The position numbers and the translations under genes were made by a program. From Nitrososphaeraceae archaeon (GTDB lineage Archaea > Thermoproteota > Nitrososphaeria > Nitrososphaerales > Nitrososphaeraceae): a DNA stretch of 22,365 nt. The stretch covers positions 1-22,365 of the forward strand of contig JANWJI010000039.1 in NCBI GenBank assembly GCA_025449515.1. Reading direction: 5' to 3'. Each line of letters starts with the position of its first letter. Position 1 is the stretch's first letter. Shown piece by piece: positions 15,012 through 22,287 of the stretch. The notes under the pieces are model-generated. The model saw nothing but the letters and a program-made list of their open reading frames with translations, was not told the DNA's origin and made no database searches.

Positions 15012-15575
15012 TTAGCTTTCGTAAATCATTAAATTCTTCTCTTCCAACAAAGTATGCAGATTATGTACTGCTCTATAAACTTCGCTCTCCTTTTTTGCGC
15101 CTGTACAGACTAACTTTCCACTAGCAAATAGCAGGATTACAGTCTTTGGATCTAACATCCTATGTATCAAGCCAGGAAACTGTTCCGGTTCATACATACT
15201 TCTTGGAAGTACTCTGGCAGCTAGTTCTAAGTGAATTTTTCCACCCAGACTCGCAGATGCTACTATATTCTGGATCTCTATTTGCGGCTCGTGCTCTATA
15301 GGGATCCCCCCTTTCTTTAATTTTTGGACTACATTTTTCACTGCCTTTATAGCCTGGTCTTCTGACTTCGCACCGGTGCACACCATCTTCCCAGAACTGA
15401 AAATTAGTGTAGCTGTTTTGGGCGATTTCAATCTGAATACTAATCCTGGAAATTGATCAGGGTGATACTCAACGTCTGGAAAAATCTGAGTTATTAGATT
15501 TAGGTTTACGGTTTGATTCACAGTAGCTGAAGCTACGACATTTTCGATGCTGACAATGGGCTTGGTCTGTGGCAT
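15012..15575 (-). CDS. tbp: TATA-box binding protein (TBP)
   Basis: General transcription factor that binds and bends TATA boxes and recruits TFB and RNA polymerase. The 187-residue protein shows the two direct repeats of the saddle fold. The first runs about 7-90 with DQFPGLVFRLKSPKTATLIFSSGKMVCTGAK features; the second runs about 97-180 with EQFPGLIHRM, DPKTVILLFASGKLVCTGAK. Each repeat has the FPGL and S/A-GK-V-CTGAK motifs. The C-terminus ends shortly after the last helix, without a long acidic tail. The start ATG at 15575 gives MPQTKPIVSIENVVAS, matching the family N-terminus. It lies upstream of the RNAP operon on the same strand. Confidence 0.97.
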   Translation of the reverse strand: MPQTKPIVSIENVVASATVNQTVNLNLITQIFPDVEYHPDQFPGLVFRLKSPKTATLIFSSGKMVCTGAKSEDQAIKAVKNVVQKLKKGGIPIEHEPQIEIQNIVASASLGGKIHLELAARVLPRSMYEPEQFPGLIHRMLDPKTVILLFASGKLVCTGAKKESEVYRAVHNLHTLLEEKNLMIYES

Positions 15576-15588
15576 AATATAAGTGGGG

Positions 15589-15611
15589 TTTATATATATG
15601 CACTATATATA
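15589..15611 (-). promoter_or_regulatory. double TATA-like box upstream of tbp
   Basis: Two adjacent TATA-like elements: TATATATA at 15611-15604 and CATATATATAAA at 15600-15589. The distal one, centred about 32 bp before the ATG, fits a leaderless start. The proximal one is only about 19 bp away. Binding of TBP at the proximal box could compete with initiation and give autoregulation; that is inference. Confidence 0.45.
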
Positions 15612-15917
15612 CTGTTTATAATATCATTATAGTAGATTTTAAGATAAATTTAGAAATCACCTTATTAATTGCTAAGAGAAAGACTGTGTAATCTAAAGGC
15701 AAGTTAGTAGATTATTTCCCTATCCGATAATTGTTACTGGTCAGACTAAACACAACATCGAGTTTGTGCTAGTGTATTATCTAACGCCCTAGGTGAAGCT
15801 TATTTTAAGTGAAAGATCCATTGGTCATCACGCTGAGATACGCTACATGACTCTTGCCAAAAGTCTAAGCTCATTTGACGTGTCTACACTAGTTCTTATC
15901 CGGGCTTTGCACCTTAT
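15612..15917. other. intergenic region, nothing recognised
   Basis: Roughly 300 bases between the tbp promoter and the SIS-protein stop. I looked for tRNA arms, C/D-box guides and hairpin terminators and found none convincing. A GTGATGA-like C box occurs on the minus strand near 15826-15832, but no D box lies at a suitable distance. Confidence 0.4.
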
Positions 15918-16850
15918 TCAGGCATAAATATAATGTGAGCTCAGTTTCAAAATTTTCTTATTCGTCAAAAAGGAGCATTGTCTAAAACCATGCTGTAGAG
16001 CATTCTTTATCATAAAAAGCTGTATAACAAACAGCGATTGAAGTAACATGCTAAGATAATTCTGACTCGAATAACCAAAATCAAGTGAGCTAAAATTCAA
16101 TCTGTTCGAATCACCGTGAAGTAAGCTGCTTCTTGGAGAATTACTTGTATTACCAAGTATTATTATTCGATCTGTTTTCGTTACTCCAAATATTGGTGCA
16201 TGAAAAAACTCGTCAATAGTATAGGCATACGATCTTATTCCCAGAATTTCATTTGCCTTCAATGCCCCATATAGAGCAATTGGGAACAACAGACCGCTGC
16301 CCAAAATTATGTACGAACTAAATTTTTGTGCTTTAAGTAGGCTATCGCTCATCCTATCTGCACCTTCAAAGAGGCAGGTAAGGTCTGGAAGGCGATTGAC
16401 TTTCTTAACAAGCGAAAGACATACGAGGAGAGAAGCACCAAATCCTATCGAACCAGACGTAGTTATGCCCGTAGTACGATACTTAAGCTCAATCAAATCA
16501 TCACACAACCTGGCTAATTTGCTTCTCGGATCCCTAGTTATGGCTACTGTTCTCACATCTTTCTTTTTTGCGATCCTTGCAGCAAGAATATTATCTAAAG
16601 TGTTACCAGATATCGATATGAAATATGCGGTCTTGTCATTTAGAATATCAGGATTGGTCAGTATGTCTGTAGGATAGCAAGATTGGGCTCTATGGTTGGA
16701 AGCATACTGTGCAACAAGCGCTGCGGCATGAGAATCTCCAGATCCAATAAACAGTGAATTTTCAGGATTATCTGGCGGCTTGAGATTCAGATAGGTAAGA
16801 TCTTCCAATTGATATCTTACCTCAATATACATCGCAAGAAGCGAATCCAT
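15918..16850 (-). CDS. SIS-domain (phosphosugar isomerase-like) protein
   Basis: 310 residues with two sugar-isomerase (SIS) domains. The first contains FIGSGDSHAAAL at about 34-45, the usual G-x-G-x-S phosphate loop, and SISGNTLDNI at about 79-88, the SxSGxT motif that holds the sugar phosphate. It continues with DVRTVAITRDPRSKLARLCDD, as in GlmS, AgaS and phosphoglucose/mannose isomerase families. The second contains IILGSGLLFPIAL and the EFFHAPIFGV element, like the E-x-x-H-G-P loop of GlmS-type enzymes. Substrate cannot be told; an amino-sugar or hexose-phosphate role is likely. No glutaminase domain is present. It begins at the ATG at 16850 with TAAAA-rich TATA candidates 25-40 bp upstream, and is divergent from the J-domain gene. 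Confidence 0.75.
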   Translation of the reverse strand: MDSLLAMYIEVRYQLEDLTYLNLKPPDNPENSLFIGSGDSHAAALVAQYASNHRAQSCYPTDILTNPDILNDKTAYFISISGNTLDNILAARIAKKKDVRTVAITRDPRSKLARLCDDLIELKYRTTGITTSGSIGFGASLLVCLSLVKKVNRLPDLTCLFEGADRMSDSLLKAQKFSSYIILGSGLLFPIALYGALKANEILGIRSYAYTIDEFFHAPIFGVTKTDRIIILGNTSNSPRSSLLHGDSNRLNFSSLDFGYSSQNYLSMLLQSLFVIQLFMIKNALQHGFRQCSFLTNKKILKLSSHYIYA

Positions 16851-16963
16851 ATGAAGAATAATTTGGTCTCCGTTTTATGATTTTTATGGTACTTTGGCAG
16901 ATTTAATATGTCCACCTTGAAAATTCATTGCGCCAATTACGCATGAACCACCATAATGAGACA

Positions 16964-16974
16964 AGAATATTTAG
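16964..16974 (+). promoter_or_regulatory. TATA-like box of the J-domain gene
   Basis: AATATTTAG-type sequence centred about 27 bp before the ATG at 16996, placed for a leaderless transcript. Confidence 0.4.
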
Positions 16975-16995
16975 TACCGAATTCGTTAATGTATT

Positions 16996-17424
16996 ATGGT
17001 CAATTATTATCAAATCCTACAGGTTAACCCTTCTGCAACATTGATTGAGATAAAGCAATCCTTTCGCACTCTAGCATTGAAATATCATCCTGACAAGAAT
17101 AAGAATTCTGAGAGTTCAAAGGAGAAATTTATGCAAATTATAGAGGCTTATGAAGTACTTTCTGACCAGTATGCAAGAAAGAGATATGATTATGTTAACT
17201 CCCAAAATACATCTAGCCAAGTTGGCCGGGAAAGATGGGTACCATCAGCAGACTTCCGTAAGATCTATAGCTACTCGGAAATAAAAAAACAATATACAAA
17301 TGATGCAATAACGGGTGGAATGTGGGATATAAGCGAAGGAACAAGTATGGGAATGTGGAAGGCCACAATGATTCTATTTGGAGGCCTTGCCGCAATGGTG
17401 ACAATCATTATCATGTTTCGTTGA
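16996..17424 (+). CDS. membrane-anchored J-domain protein
   Basis: 142 residues. Residues 3-66 form a J domain with the catalytic HPD tripeptide at 31-33 (ALKYHPDKNKN), preceded by the helix II pattern and followed by the helix III FMQIIEAYEVLSDQYARKRYD. J domains stimulate Hsp70 (DnaK) ATPase. There is no G/F region, zinc-finger or peptide-binding domain, so it is not full DnaJ. Residues about 121-141 (MWKATMILFGG...IIIMF) form one hydrophobic helix at the extreme C-terminus, so it is a tail-anchored protein with the J domain facing the cytoplasm. It probably recruits DnaK to membrane substrates. No dnaK or grpE is nearby. Confidence 0.85.
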   Translation: MVNYYQILQVNPSATLIEIKQSFRTLALKYHPDKNKNSESSKEKFMQIIEAYEVLSDQYARKRYDYVNSQNTSSQVGRERWVPSADFRKIYSYSEIKKQYTNDAITGGMWDISEGTSMGMWKATMILFGGLAAMVTIIIMFR

Positions 17425-17609
17425 TGCCAGAAATATTAAGCTTTGAATTAATTTAGGTACATGAGATTGCAGAACGTATATGGTTTATTCAGCGTGTCTA
17501 AAATTTGAAGTGTGTTGCTCAGATGCATACAGCTAGATACAAGTGTGATTAGAGTCAATCTGTCCCTTTAATTTCGAGATTTGTGCTCAAAAGGATTAAA
17601 AGAGGTAAT
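17425..17609. other. intergenic spacer, nothing recognised
   Basis: Spacer between the J-domain gene and atpF. A GAGGT sequence (17602-17606) sits at the end and is discussed with atpF. No convincing TATA box or RNA gene was seen. Confidence 0.3.
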
Positions 17610-17626
17610 ATGAAACTGTATTTGAT

Positions 17627-17923
17627 TTGCGCGTAATCGCCATTGGAAGTCGCGTTTTTGTGACTAGTTTTCAACTAGCTGGTGTAGAAGGAATAAAAAT
17701 ATCTTCTTCTGCTCAGATATTGAGTGAAATTAACAAATTACGGTCGTCTGAGGACGTGGGCCTCATTCTTCTGAGTGATGACATGGCAAAAGAGATTCGC
17801 TTTCAGCTGACTGACATAAGATCAAAAAAACCTATACCTTTAATCTTTGAACTTCCTGCTCCTGGGAGCACAAAAGAAAGTATCGATTACAGAGCGTTAC
17901 TTAAGCAAATTCTGGGTGTCTAG
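17627..17923 (+). CDS. atpF: A-type (archaeal) ATP synthase subunit F
   Basis: Central-stalk subunit F of the rotary A/V-type ATPase. The 98-residue length is right for the family. The N-terminus MRVIAIGSRVFVTSFQLAGVEG matches the family pattern of M-K-hydrophobic-x-V-I-G-D...T-x-G-F-x-L-A-G. The middle has DVGLILLSDDMAKEIR, as in the family's G-hydrophobic-I-x-I-x-E block, then PLIFELPAPGS near residues 74-84. The start is a TTG at 17627, because no in-frame ATG exists upstream and family alignment places Met exactly there. An overlapping 9-codon ORF begins at ATG 17610 with a GAGGT ahead of it (see finding). Other ATPase subunits are not in the window. Confidence 0.82.
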   Translation: MRVIAIGSRVFVTSFQLAGVEGIKISSSAQILSEINKLRSSEDVGLILLSDDMAKEIRFQLTDIRSKKPIPLIFELPAPGSTKESIDYRALLKQILGV

Positions 17924-17959
17924 TTGAATTTAGATGATTTTGTTATGCAATTCTCATTA

Positions 17960-18739
17960 TCAGCTTGGAAGTCTCATGTCAGCTGTTTTTCTCCCGAATA
18001 TGAGGTAGGCTGTATGTCCAACCATCCTCATCGAGGGTCTTGTCATTCCCTCCCTCGCTTCAATGGTTCTTATAAAAACTTCGCTGCAATCGATATCTAC
18101 GAACCCGTTATTGAGTGCTATGGCAGTTTTTTCCACTTGATTGATCGTAGGACAGATCGCTACAATGGATCCACTTTCTTTTAGTGCCTTATAGACCTGC
18201 ACAACTATGGTCCACGGATCCCCCAGGTCAACTATTGCTACGTCAAAATTCTTTTCTTCGATTCCATGATGGGCGTCAACCTCGTTTAGGGTCACAAATT
18301 CTGACATACCGGCCTTGCCTAGATTTCGACTTGCTATACTTATTGACTCATGATTAATATCGTAGGAGTGGATATGACCCGTTGGTTTAACTATACTAGC
18401 AAGGAACGTGGTTATAGCACCGCTTCCAGTGCCAATCTCAAGAATCTGCGATCCATTAGCTATTCCGGCTCTTACGACAATATATCCAAGATCTTTAGGA
18501 TACACAATTTGCGTTCGCCGTTCTGATTTCATTATAAAATCGTGAACCGTCGGCTTTACAAGATAGATGACTTTGCCTAGGGGAGTCTGAAAAGATGATC
18601 CATAGTCCATTCCAATAATAGATGGTATATCTATTACTCCTAGATGGGTATGCAGTTTCTTTTCTGACGTTACCTTAACCAGCCATTTCTTAGTTCGATT
18701 ATGAAATAATAGCACATAGGAGCCTTCTTCGATACTCAT
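17960..18739 (-). CDS. trmI: tRNA (adenine-N1)-methyltransferase TrmI family
   Basis: SAM-dependent methyltransferase making m1A57/m1A58 in the T-loop of tRNA. It has 259 residues. The N-terminal small beta domain (residues about 1-65) is typical of TrmI. YPKDLGYIVVRAGIANGSQILEIGTGSG leads to the SAM-binding loop EIGTGSG at 101-107. YDINHES (126-132) is the acidic residue after strand 2. DLGDPW at 171-176 corresponds to the family's D-x-P-x-P-W catalytic-face motif; the Pro is replaced by Gly here. The C-terminus GMTRPSMRMVGHTAYLIFGRK closes the fold, like the family's R-P-x-x-x-x-x-H-T motif. The ATG at 18739 is followed 37 bp from the other end by atpF in convergent orientation. A TTTTTATC TATA-like box lies about 30 bp upstream. 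Confidence 0.9.
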   Translation of the reverse strand: MSIEEGSYVLLFHNRTKKWLVKVTSEKKLHTHLGVIDIPSIIGMDYGSSFQTPLGKVIYLVKPTVHDFIMKSERRTQIVYPKDLGYIVVRAGIANGSQILEIGTGSGAITTFLASIVKPTGHIHSYDINHESISIASRNLGKAGMSEFVTLNEVDAHHGIEEKNFDVAIVDLGDPWTIVVQVYKALKESGSIVAICPTINQVEKTAIALNNGFVDIDCSEVFIRTIEAREGMTRPSMRMVGHTAYLIFGRKTADMRLPS

Positions 18740-18841
18740 ACATGGTACTCGAAGACGTTTAAGATGATAAAAATCTTCGTTCTTCTATCGAATTTTGTCA
18801 ATGAATATTTAGAATCTAGGTATCGGACTGTTAGGTTAATC

Positions 18842-18970
18842 ATGGAATCTCAAGCATGGAATGTGCTCCAGAAAGCCAAGAGGTTCGACGAAACTAATCG
18901 TGAGACCTTTAATAATGGAACTAAATTATATTTACAAACTCGGGAAAATGCCGACCTATTCAACACATAG
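18842..18970 (+). CDS. possible small hypothetical protein (42 aa)
   Basis: The product begins MESQAWNVLQKAKRFDETNRETF. It is charged and probably helical, of no known family. An in-frame upstream ATG at 18764 would add 26 residues that look unlike the rest and overlap the trmI promoter. I prefer the ATG at 18842, which has an AATATTTAG TATA-like box about 35 bp before it. Support is weak. Confidence 0.35.
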   Translation: MESQAWNVLQKAKRFDETNRETFNNGTKLYLQTRENADLFNT

Positions 18971-19344
18971 TTAGTGATTAGCGACTACCTTAGCGGCTTT
19001 AGAGGAGCCCCTTGTCAATTGAATATATAGTAAAGGGACAATCTTGTGGTTATGTAAGTTCATTTAATGTAACGTATACGAGCCATGGAATTTGCATGAG
19101 GCGAACTAAACCATGACGTCTTTGTAAATATAAGTGGTTATTTGGTACGTCAGGCTACAAGATTCGTGCTCATGAAAAACAATTCACAAATTTTGAATCT
19201 ATCAGTATTATCCATTTTACAAACAATTCGAATTAGGAGTAGAGAAAATACCACTTTTTGACCTTCCAAGGTTTGATGGCATCCATCATAAGGTAATTTG
19301 CATTCTAGTCTGATCACACATTTACGTAGGTCCTGCTCCTGACT
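18971..19344. other. intergenic region, no gene seen
   Basis: About 370 bases. There is a plus-strand TATA-like GAATATATAG near 19020-19030, but only very short ORFs follow. A loose stem GACGT (19109-19113) with ACGTC (about 19147-19151) is the only paired element noticed. A small RNA is possible but not supported. Confidence 0.3.
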
Positions 19345-19860
19345 TTACCCGCCAGTTAATCTAATAAATCTATTTTCTCTGTCGGTATGTTTTACAGCAA
19401 TTGCGGCATAATCTAAATTTGCTAGTGCTAGGGTAGCTGATTTTCTCACTTCTTCATTGGTGTCACTAAGCGCTCCATTCAAAACATCTCTGGCCTTTTC
19501 AGATCCAATAACTCCTAACGCAATGGCTGCTTCATGCCTCACGAAAAAACTGGCATCCGTTTTAACTGCATCGGCAAGGGCTTCGATTGCACTAGAAAAA
19601 CCAAGTTGTCCCAATGAGAACGCTGCTTCATGTCTGACCAGCGGCTCCACGTCAGTTCTGAGAACTGTACTAATTTCCTTAACTACTGATTCGGTTGAAA
19701 TATCCGCCAATATGCAAACAGCCCTCGTCCGAATTACCATGTCCTGATGATTTAGTAGCAGAATAAAGTAGTTTTCATTCCGGTTCTCATATTGTCGTTC
19801 CATCTCTTCTAGTGTACTCATTCTGTTATCCGGCAGTTCGGTTGAGTTAATAGTATCCAT
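19345..19860 (-). CDS. HEAT-repeat protein (PBS-lyase-type HEAT repeats)
   Basis: 171 residues. After a charged N-terminus (1-30), about four helical repeats follow. Examples are DMVIRTRAVCILADISTESV, PLVRHEAAFSLGQLGFSSAI, FFVRHEAAIALGVIGSEKAR and EEVRKSATLALANLD, each with the V-R-x-x-A-A-x-A-L-G signature. The RHEAAF-type pairs recall the metal-binding HE motifs of deoxyhypusine hydroxylase. The protein is too short, with only two HE motifs, for that enzyme, so a protein-interaction scaffold is more likely. The start is the ATG at 19860; a GTTTATC TATA-like box lies about 23 bp upstream. It is divergent from the 153-aa hypothetical gene. Confidence 0.8.
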   Translation of the reverse strand: MDTINSTELPDNRMSTLEEMERQYENRNENYFILLLNHQDMVIRTRAVCILADISTESVVKEISTVLRTDVEPLVRHEAAFSLGQLGFSSAIEALADAVKTDASFFVRHEAAIALGVIGSEKARDVLNGALSDTNEEVRKSATLALANLDYAAIAVKHTDRENRFIRLTGG

Positions 19861-19929
19861 AAGATTTGTCTAGGTCAAGATAAACACTTATTTTTTTGTT
19901 GTGGCATACTTCGTTCGAATAAGCTCGAC

Positions 19930-19941
19930 GATTTAATAAGG
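19930..19941 (+). promoter_or_regulatory. TATA-like box of the 153-aa gene
   Basis: GATTTAATAAGG, centred about 28 bp before the ATG at 19964, suited to a leaderless transcript. Confidence 0.45.
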
Positions 19942-19963
19942 GCCAAAATTAGATACTATAAGA

Positions 19964-20425
19964 ATGAGGATAAGATATTGGAGACTAGGCATATCAGAAG
20001 TTTTAAAAGCCAAATATCCAGTTGACAAAGTAAATCATTGGGAAATTAAATGCATGTTGGGTGAGTACCAACACTTTGGAGTATTCTGGTACAAATACGG
20101 TACTCCATTTGACAAGGAACCTATCCCCGGAATATGCCTATATTACAATGAGATTCCACATACGACTGTAGAGGAAATCGTTCAATTGTTACATGAGAAT
20201 TTTGGAGGAAATATTCAATATCGACAAACAAGGGTTTTCTTACGCGGATCAATGGAATTTGCAGCAGCAGACCAAGTCGGCATGTTGGCAAATCAACTGA
20301 GCCTGAAATTCAACTCTCCAGCTGAAATCAGTATTGAATTTGAAAGGATAACCGAGGAAGAAAAGCTGCAGGAATCTCTGAGTCTTCCGGCCTCTAAGGC
20401 ATTACCAATTGTAGGTCCTGATTAG
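19964..20425 (+). CDS. hypothetical protein (153 aa)
   Basis: No known family is recognised. The N-terminal half is rich in aromatics (HWEIKCMLGEY, HFGVFWYKYGTPFD, GICLYYNEIPH), suggesting a compact alpha/beta domain. VEEIVQLLHENFGG follows as a helix at about 69-82, and the rest is charged (EFERITEEEKLQES). No signal peptide, membrane segment or metal motif is seen. Its own TATA-like box and clean reading frame suggest that it is expressed. It is divergent from the HEAT-repeat gene and upstream of the pentapeptide-repeat gene on the same strand. Confidence 0.65.
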   Translation: MRIRYWRLGISEVLKAKYPVDKVNHWEIKCMLGEYQHFGVFWYKYGTPFDKEPIPGICLYYNEIPHTTVEEIVQLLHENFGGNIQYRQTRVFLRGSMEFAAADQVGMLANQLSLKFNSPAEISIEFERITEEEKLQESLSLPASKALPIVGPD

Positions 20426-20574
20426 TATTAGACTTTAGAAGATCCAAATAATGTAAAGTATTATGGAATTCTTATATAGATTGTCCGTAAATCCGGGCTC
20501 CAATGAATCCGAAACGTGGCTTTTACTTGATTTGCAATATTGATATAGGCGGAAACAGAAGGTGAGGTGGATCA

Positions 20575-21042
20575 ATGGAGAATATATCGTTAAATGAAGC
20601 TATTCTTCTATTGCAGAATTCGAGAGTCGCAGATTTTAACCTTTGGCGATTTAATAATTTGACTGTAAAAATCGATTTAAGTGGTAGGGACTTTTCTGAC
20701 AAAGATCTGTCCGGTGCTTGTCTGAACGGAGCATTATGCATGGGTTCAAATTTTTCTGATAGCAAGCTATCTCGCATAAACCTAGTTCAAGCAGATCTAA
20801 CAGATGCCAATCTCACAAGAGCAGATCTGACCGGAGCGTTGCTAATGCTAGCCGAGATGGATCGATGTATCCTAATTGATGCAAATTTGACGGCAACTAA
20901 TTTAATGGGCGCAAGACTGAGTAACGCCAACCTATCTGGCAGCAGGATGATACGGACAGTCTTGATAGAAGCAGATCTTAAGAATACTAATATAAGTGTA
21001 GAAGGAAAGAGCCAAGCATATACCAGATATGCAAAGTTCTAA
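20575..21042 (+). CDS. pentapeptide-repeat protein
   Basis: 155 residues. From about residue 33 to 138 the sequence runs in A(D/N)Lxx-type five-residue units: IDLSG, RDFSD, KDLSG, ACLNG, ADLTD, ANLTR, ADLTG, ANLTA, ARLSN, ANLSG, ADLKN. Such units fold into a right-handed quadrilateral beta-helix. Residues 1-30 form an N-terminal helix (MENISLNEAILLLQN). Family members range from DNA-mimic gyrase protectors (Qnr, MfpA) to scaffolds with unknown targets; nothing here fixes the role. The ATG at 20575 is preceded by a GGTGAGGTGG Shine-Dalgarno-like sequence at 20561-20570. Confidence 0.88.
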   Translation: MENISLNEAILLLQNSRVADFNLWRFNNLTVKIDLSGRDFSDKDLSGACLNGALCMGSNFSDSKLSRINLVQADLTDANLTRADLTGALLMLAEMDRCILIDANLTATNLMGARLSNANLSGSRMIRTVLIEADLKNTNISVEGKSQAYTRYAKF

Positions 21043-21240
21043 TGGAAATCTGCCCTAGAAGTCATATTCGCAAAACCACACACTGTTTTTAGTTATTCCT
21101 CATTTTAATCAGTATCAAAGTTTCAATTCAATTTAATGAATTTGGTATTGTAAATTCTATATGGCTTATAAAGACGATCCTATCAAAGTTCGCCAAGTCC
21201 TTCCAAGTTCGCAAAAATGGCAGATTAGGTTAATGTGATA
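21043..21240. other. intergenic spacer before the insertion sequence
   Basis: About 200 bases. T-rich tracts after the pentapeptide gene (TTTTTAGTTATTCC near 21086-21099) could act as a terminator. No gene is seen. Confidence 0.35.
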
Positions 21241-21246
21241 GCTAGT
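21241..21246. repeat. 6-bp target-site duplication, left copy
   Basis: GCTAGT immediately outside the left IS end; the identical right copy is at 22282-22287. Confidence 0.75.
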
Positions 21247-21299
21247 TGTTGTACTTACACAGATAGGTTACATTTTTGATTACCTACATGGGTTACACT
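21247..21299 (+). repeat. IS terminal inverted repeat, left
   Basis: About 53 bp. The outermost 10 bases (TGTTGTACTT) and innermost 12 (ATGGGTTACACT, 21288-21299) match the right repeat exactly; the middle is imperfect. Confidence 0.75.
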
Positions 21300-22213
21300 T
21301 TGCTGCTTGTTATTATGCGTACTGTGGATGTAATTAATTCTTTGTAGAAACATCTCTGATAGAGTAAGACCATTAATCCGTCCGTGTTCTCTAGTTTTGT
21401 TGTAGGCTTTTACAAAGATATCATATCTTGGTTTACCATCGTCTATGTTTGGCATATCCTCAACTGCTAGAAACTCATCTTTCACTATCTTGTTATATGC
21501 TTCCACTTTACCCTGAAGCTGCGGATAGCGATTTGGTATTCGTTTATCCTTTATCTGATTGTGTACGAGGAAATGTCTGAATATGTTAGATGTAAACTGC
21601 TTTCCATTATCATGCATTACTCTATTAGGTTTGCCGTTGATCACTATCCAATCCTCTAATACATTAAGAACATCTACTGACCTCTTCCTTTCAGACCATC
21701 TGCTAGCTGCTTTTCTTGAACAGTCGTCTAGGCAGCTAATGATCTAATTCCTTTGACTAGAATTACTCAGATAGAAAAGGCCAAGGATATCCATCTGTAC
21801 CATCTCATTTGGATGCTTCATGACAAACCGTTTGTAAGTTCCTGTTTTGGCCTTACACTTGAGGATATTAAGACAATGTCTCTTTAGTATCTTGTATATA
21901 GTTCGAGTGCTTAACGAGATTCCAATAACCTTTCTCAATCTAAACTTGATCCTATTACTACATCCAAACCTTTTGGTTAATCGTAGATCAGTATTGTCTC
22001 TTCTAGTTCTGAGGTTACCTTCTTGTACTTGATATTATGAGGCCTTCTTGAGCTATCTGATAAACCTTCTATCCCTTTCTGTTTGTATCTGTTATTCCAT
22101 TTGTAGTAAGTCTTTCTGAATACACCATATCTTTTACAAATATTGCTTATGGTGTCACCAGTCCATTCTTTTTCGTGTATTAGATTAAACCTTCTGTTGA
22201 TTTCTATATGGAT
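21255..22213 (-). pseudogene. IS481-like transposase, decayed
   Basis: Reassembled from minus-strand frames. The N-terminal helix-turn-helix region reads INRRFNLIHEKEWTGDTI, then ICKRYGVFRKTYYKWNNRY (about 22201-22085), typical of IS481 winged-HTH domains. The rve core follows with the first Asp in VQMDILG (21791-21789), the second in MHDNGKQFTS and the Glu in QGKVEAYNKIVKDEF, so the DDE triad itself is intact. Damage: no ATG, GTG or TTG after the in-frame TGA at 22214-22216; a frameshift near 21985-21990, where ETIL runs into the LRLTKRFGCS frame; and an in-frame TAG at 21744-21746 between QRN and IISCLDD. The last segment (21255-21644) remains an open frame and its stop lies within the left terminal repeat. 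Not functional as read. Confidence 0.85.
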
Positions 22214-22228
22214 TCACTTCCTGACAGG

Positions 22229-22281
22229 AGTGTAACCCATATTTGTAAGCTAAATTGTCACCTATGTTAGGAAGTACAACA
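22229..22281 (-). repeat. IS terminal inverted repeat, right
   Basis: Inverted counterpart of 21247-21299. It includes AGTGTAACCCAT at 22229-22240 and AAGTACAACA at 22272-22281. Confidence 0.75.
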
Positions 22282-22287
22282 GCTAGT
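22282..22287. repeat. 6-bp target-site duplication, right copy
   Basis: GCTAGT immediately outside the right IS end, the same as the left copy at 21241-21246. Confidence 0.75.

Larger units (their letters stand above)
21247..22281 (-). mobile_element. IS481-like insertion sequence, complete ends, 1035 bp
   Basis: The ends are TGTTGTACTT... at 21247 and the matching ...AAGTACAACA ending at 22281, with inverted similarity for about 53 bases. It is flanked by identical 6-bp direct repeats GCTAGT at 21241-21246 and 22282-22287, a target duplication. Ends starting with TGT and ending in ACA are typical of IS481/IS3-type elements. Inside is a single rve-integrase-type transposase on the minus strand, now broken. 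The stretch after it (22288-22365) shows nothing recognisable. Confidence 0.85.

Noticed and set aside
15742..15835. Possible C/D-box guide RNA on the minus strand
   Set aside because: The C-like GTGATGA and nearest CTGA are about 90 bases apart, with no internal D'/C' boxes.
17924..18184. 86-aa plus-strand frame opposite the trmI end
   Set aside because: Begins right after the atpF stop but is antisense to conserved TrmI motifs and has no family resemblance.
21087..21120. T-rich tract as a factor-independent terminator
   Set aside because: Possible, but there is no clear single T run or hairpin, and AT-rich spacers here all contain similar tracts.
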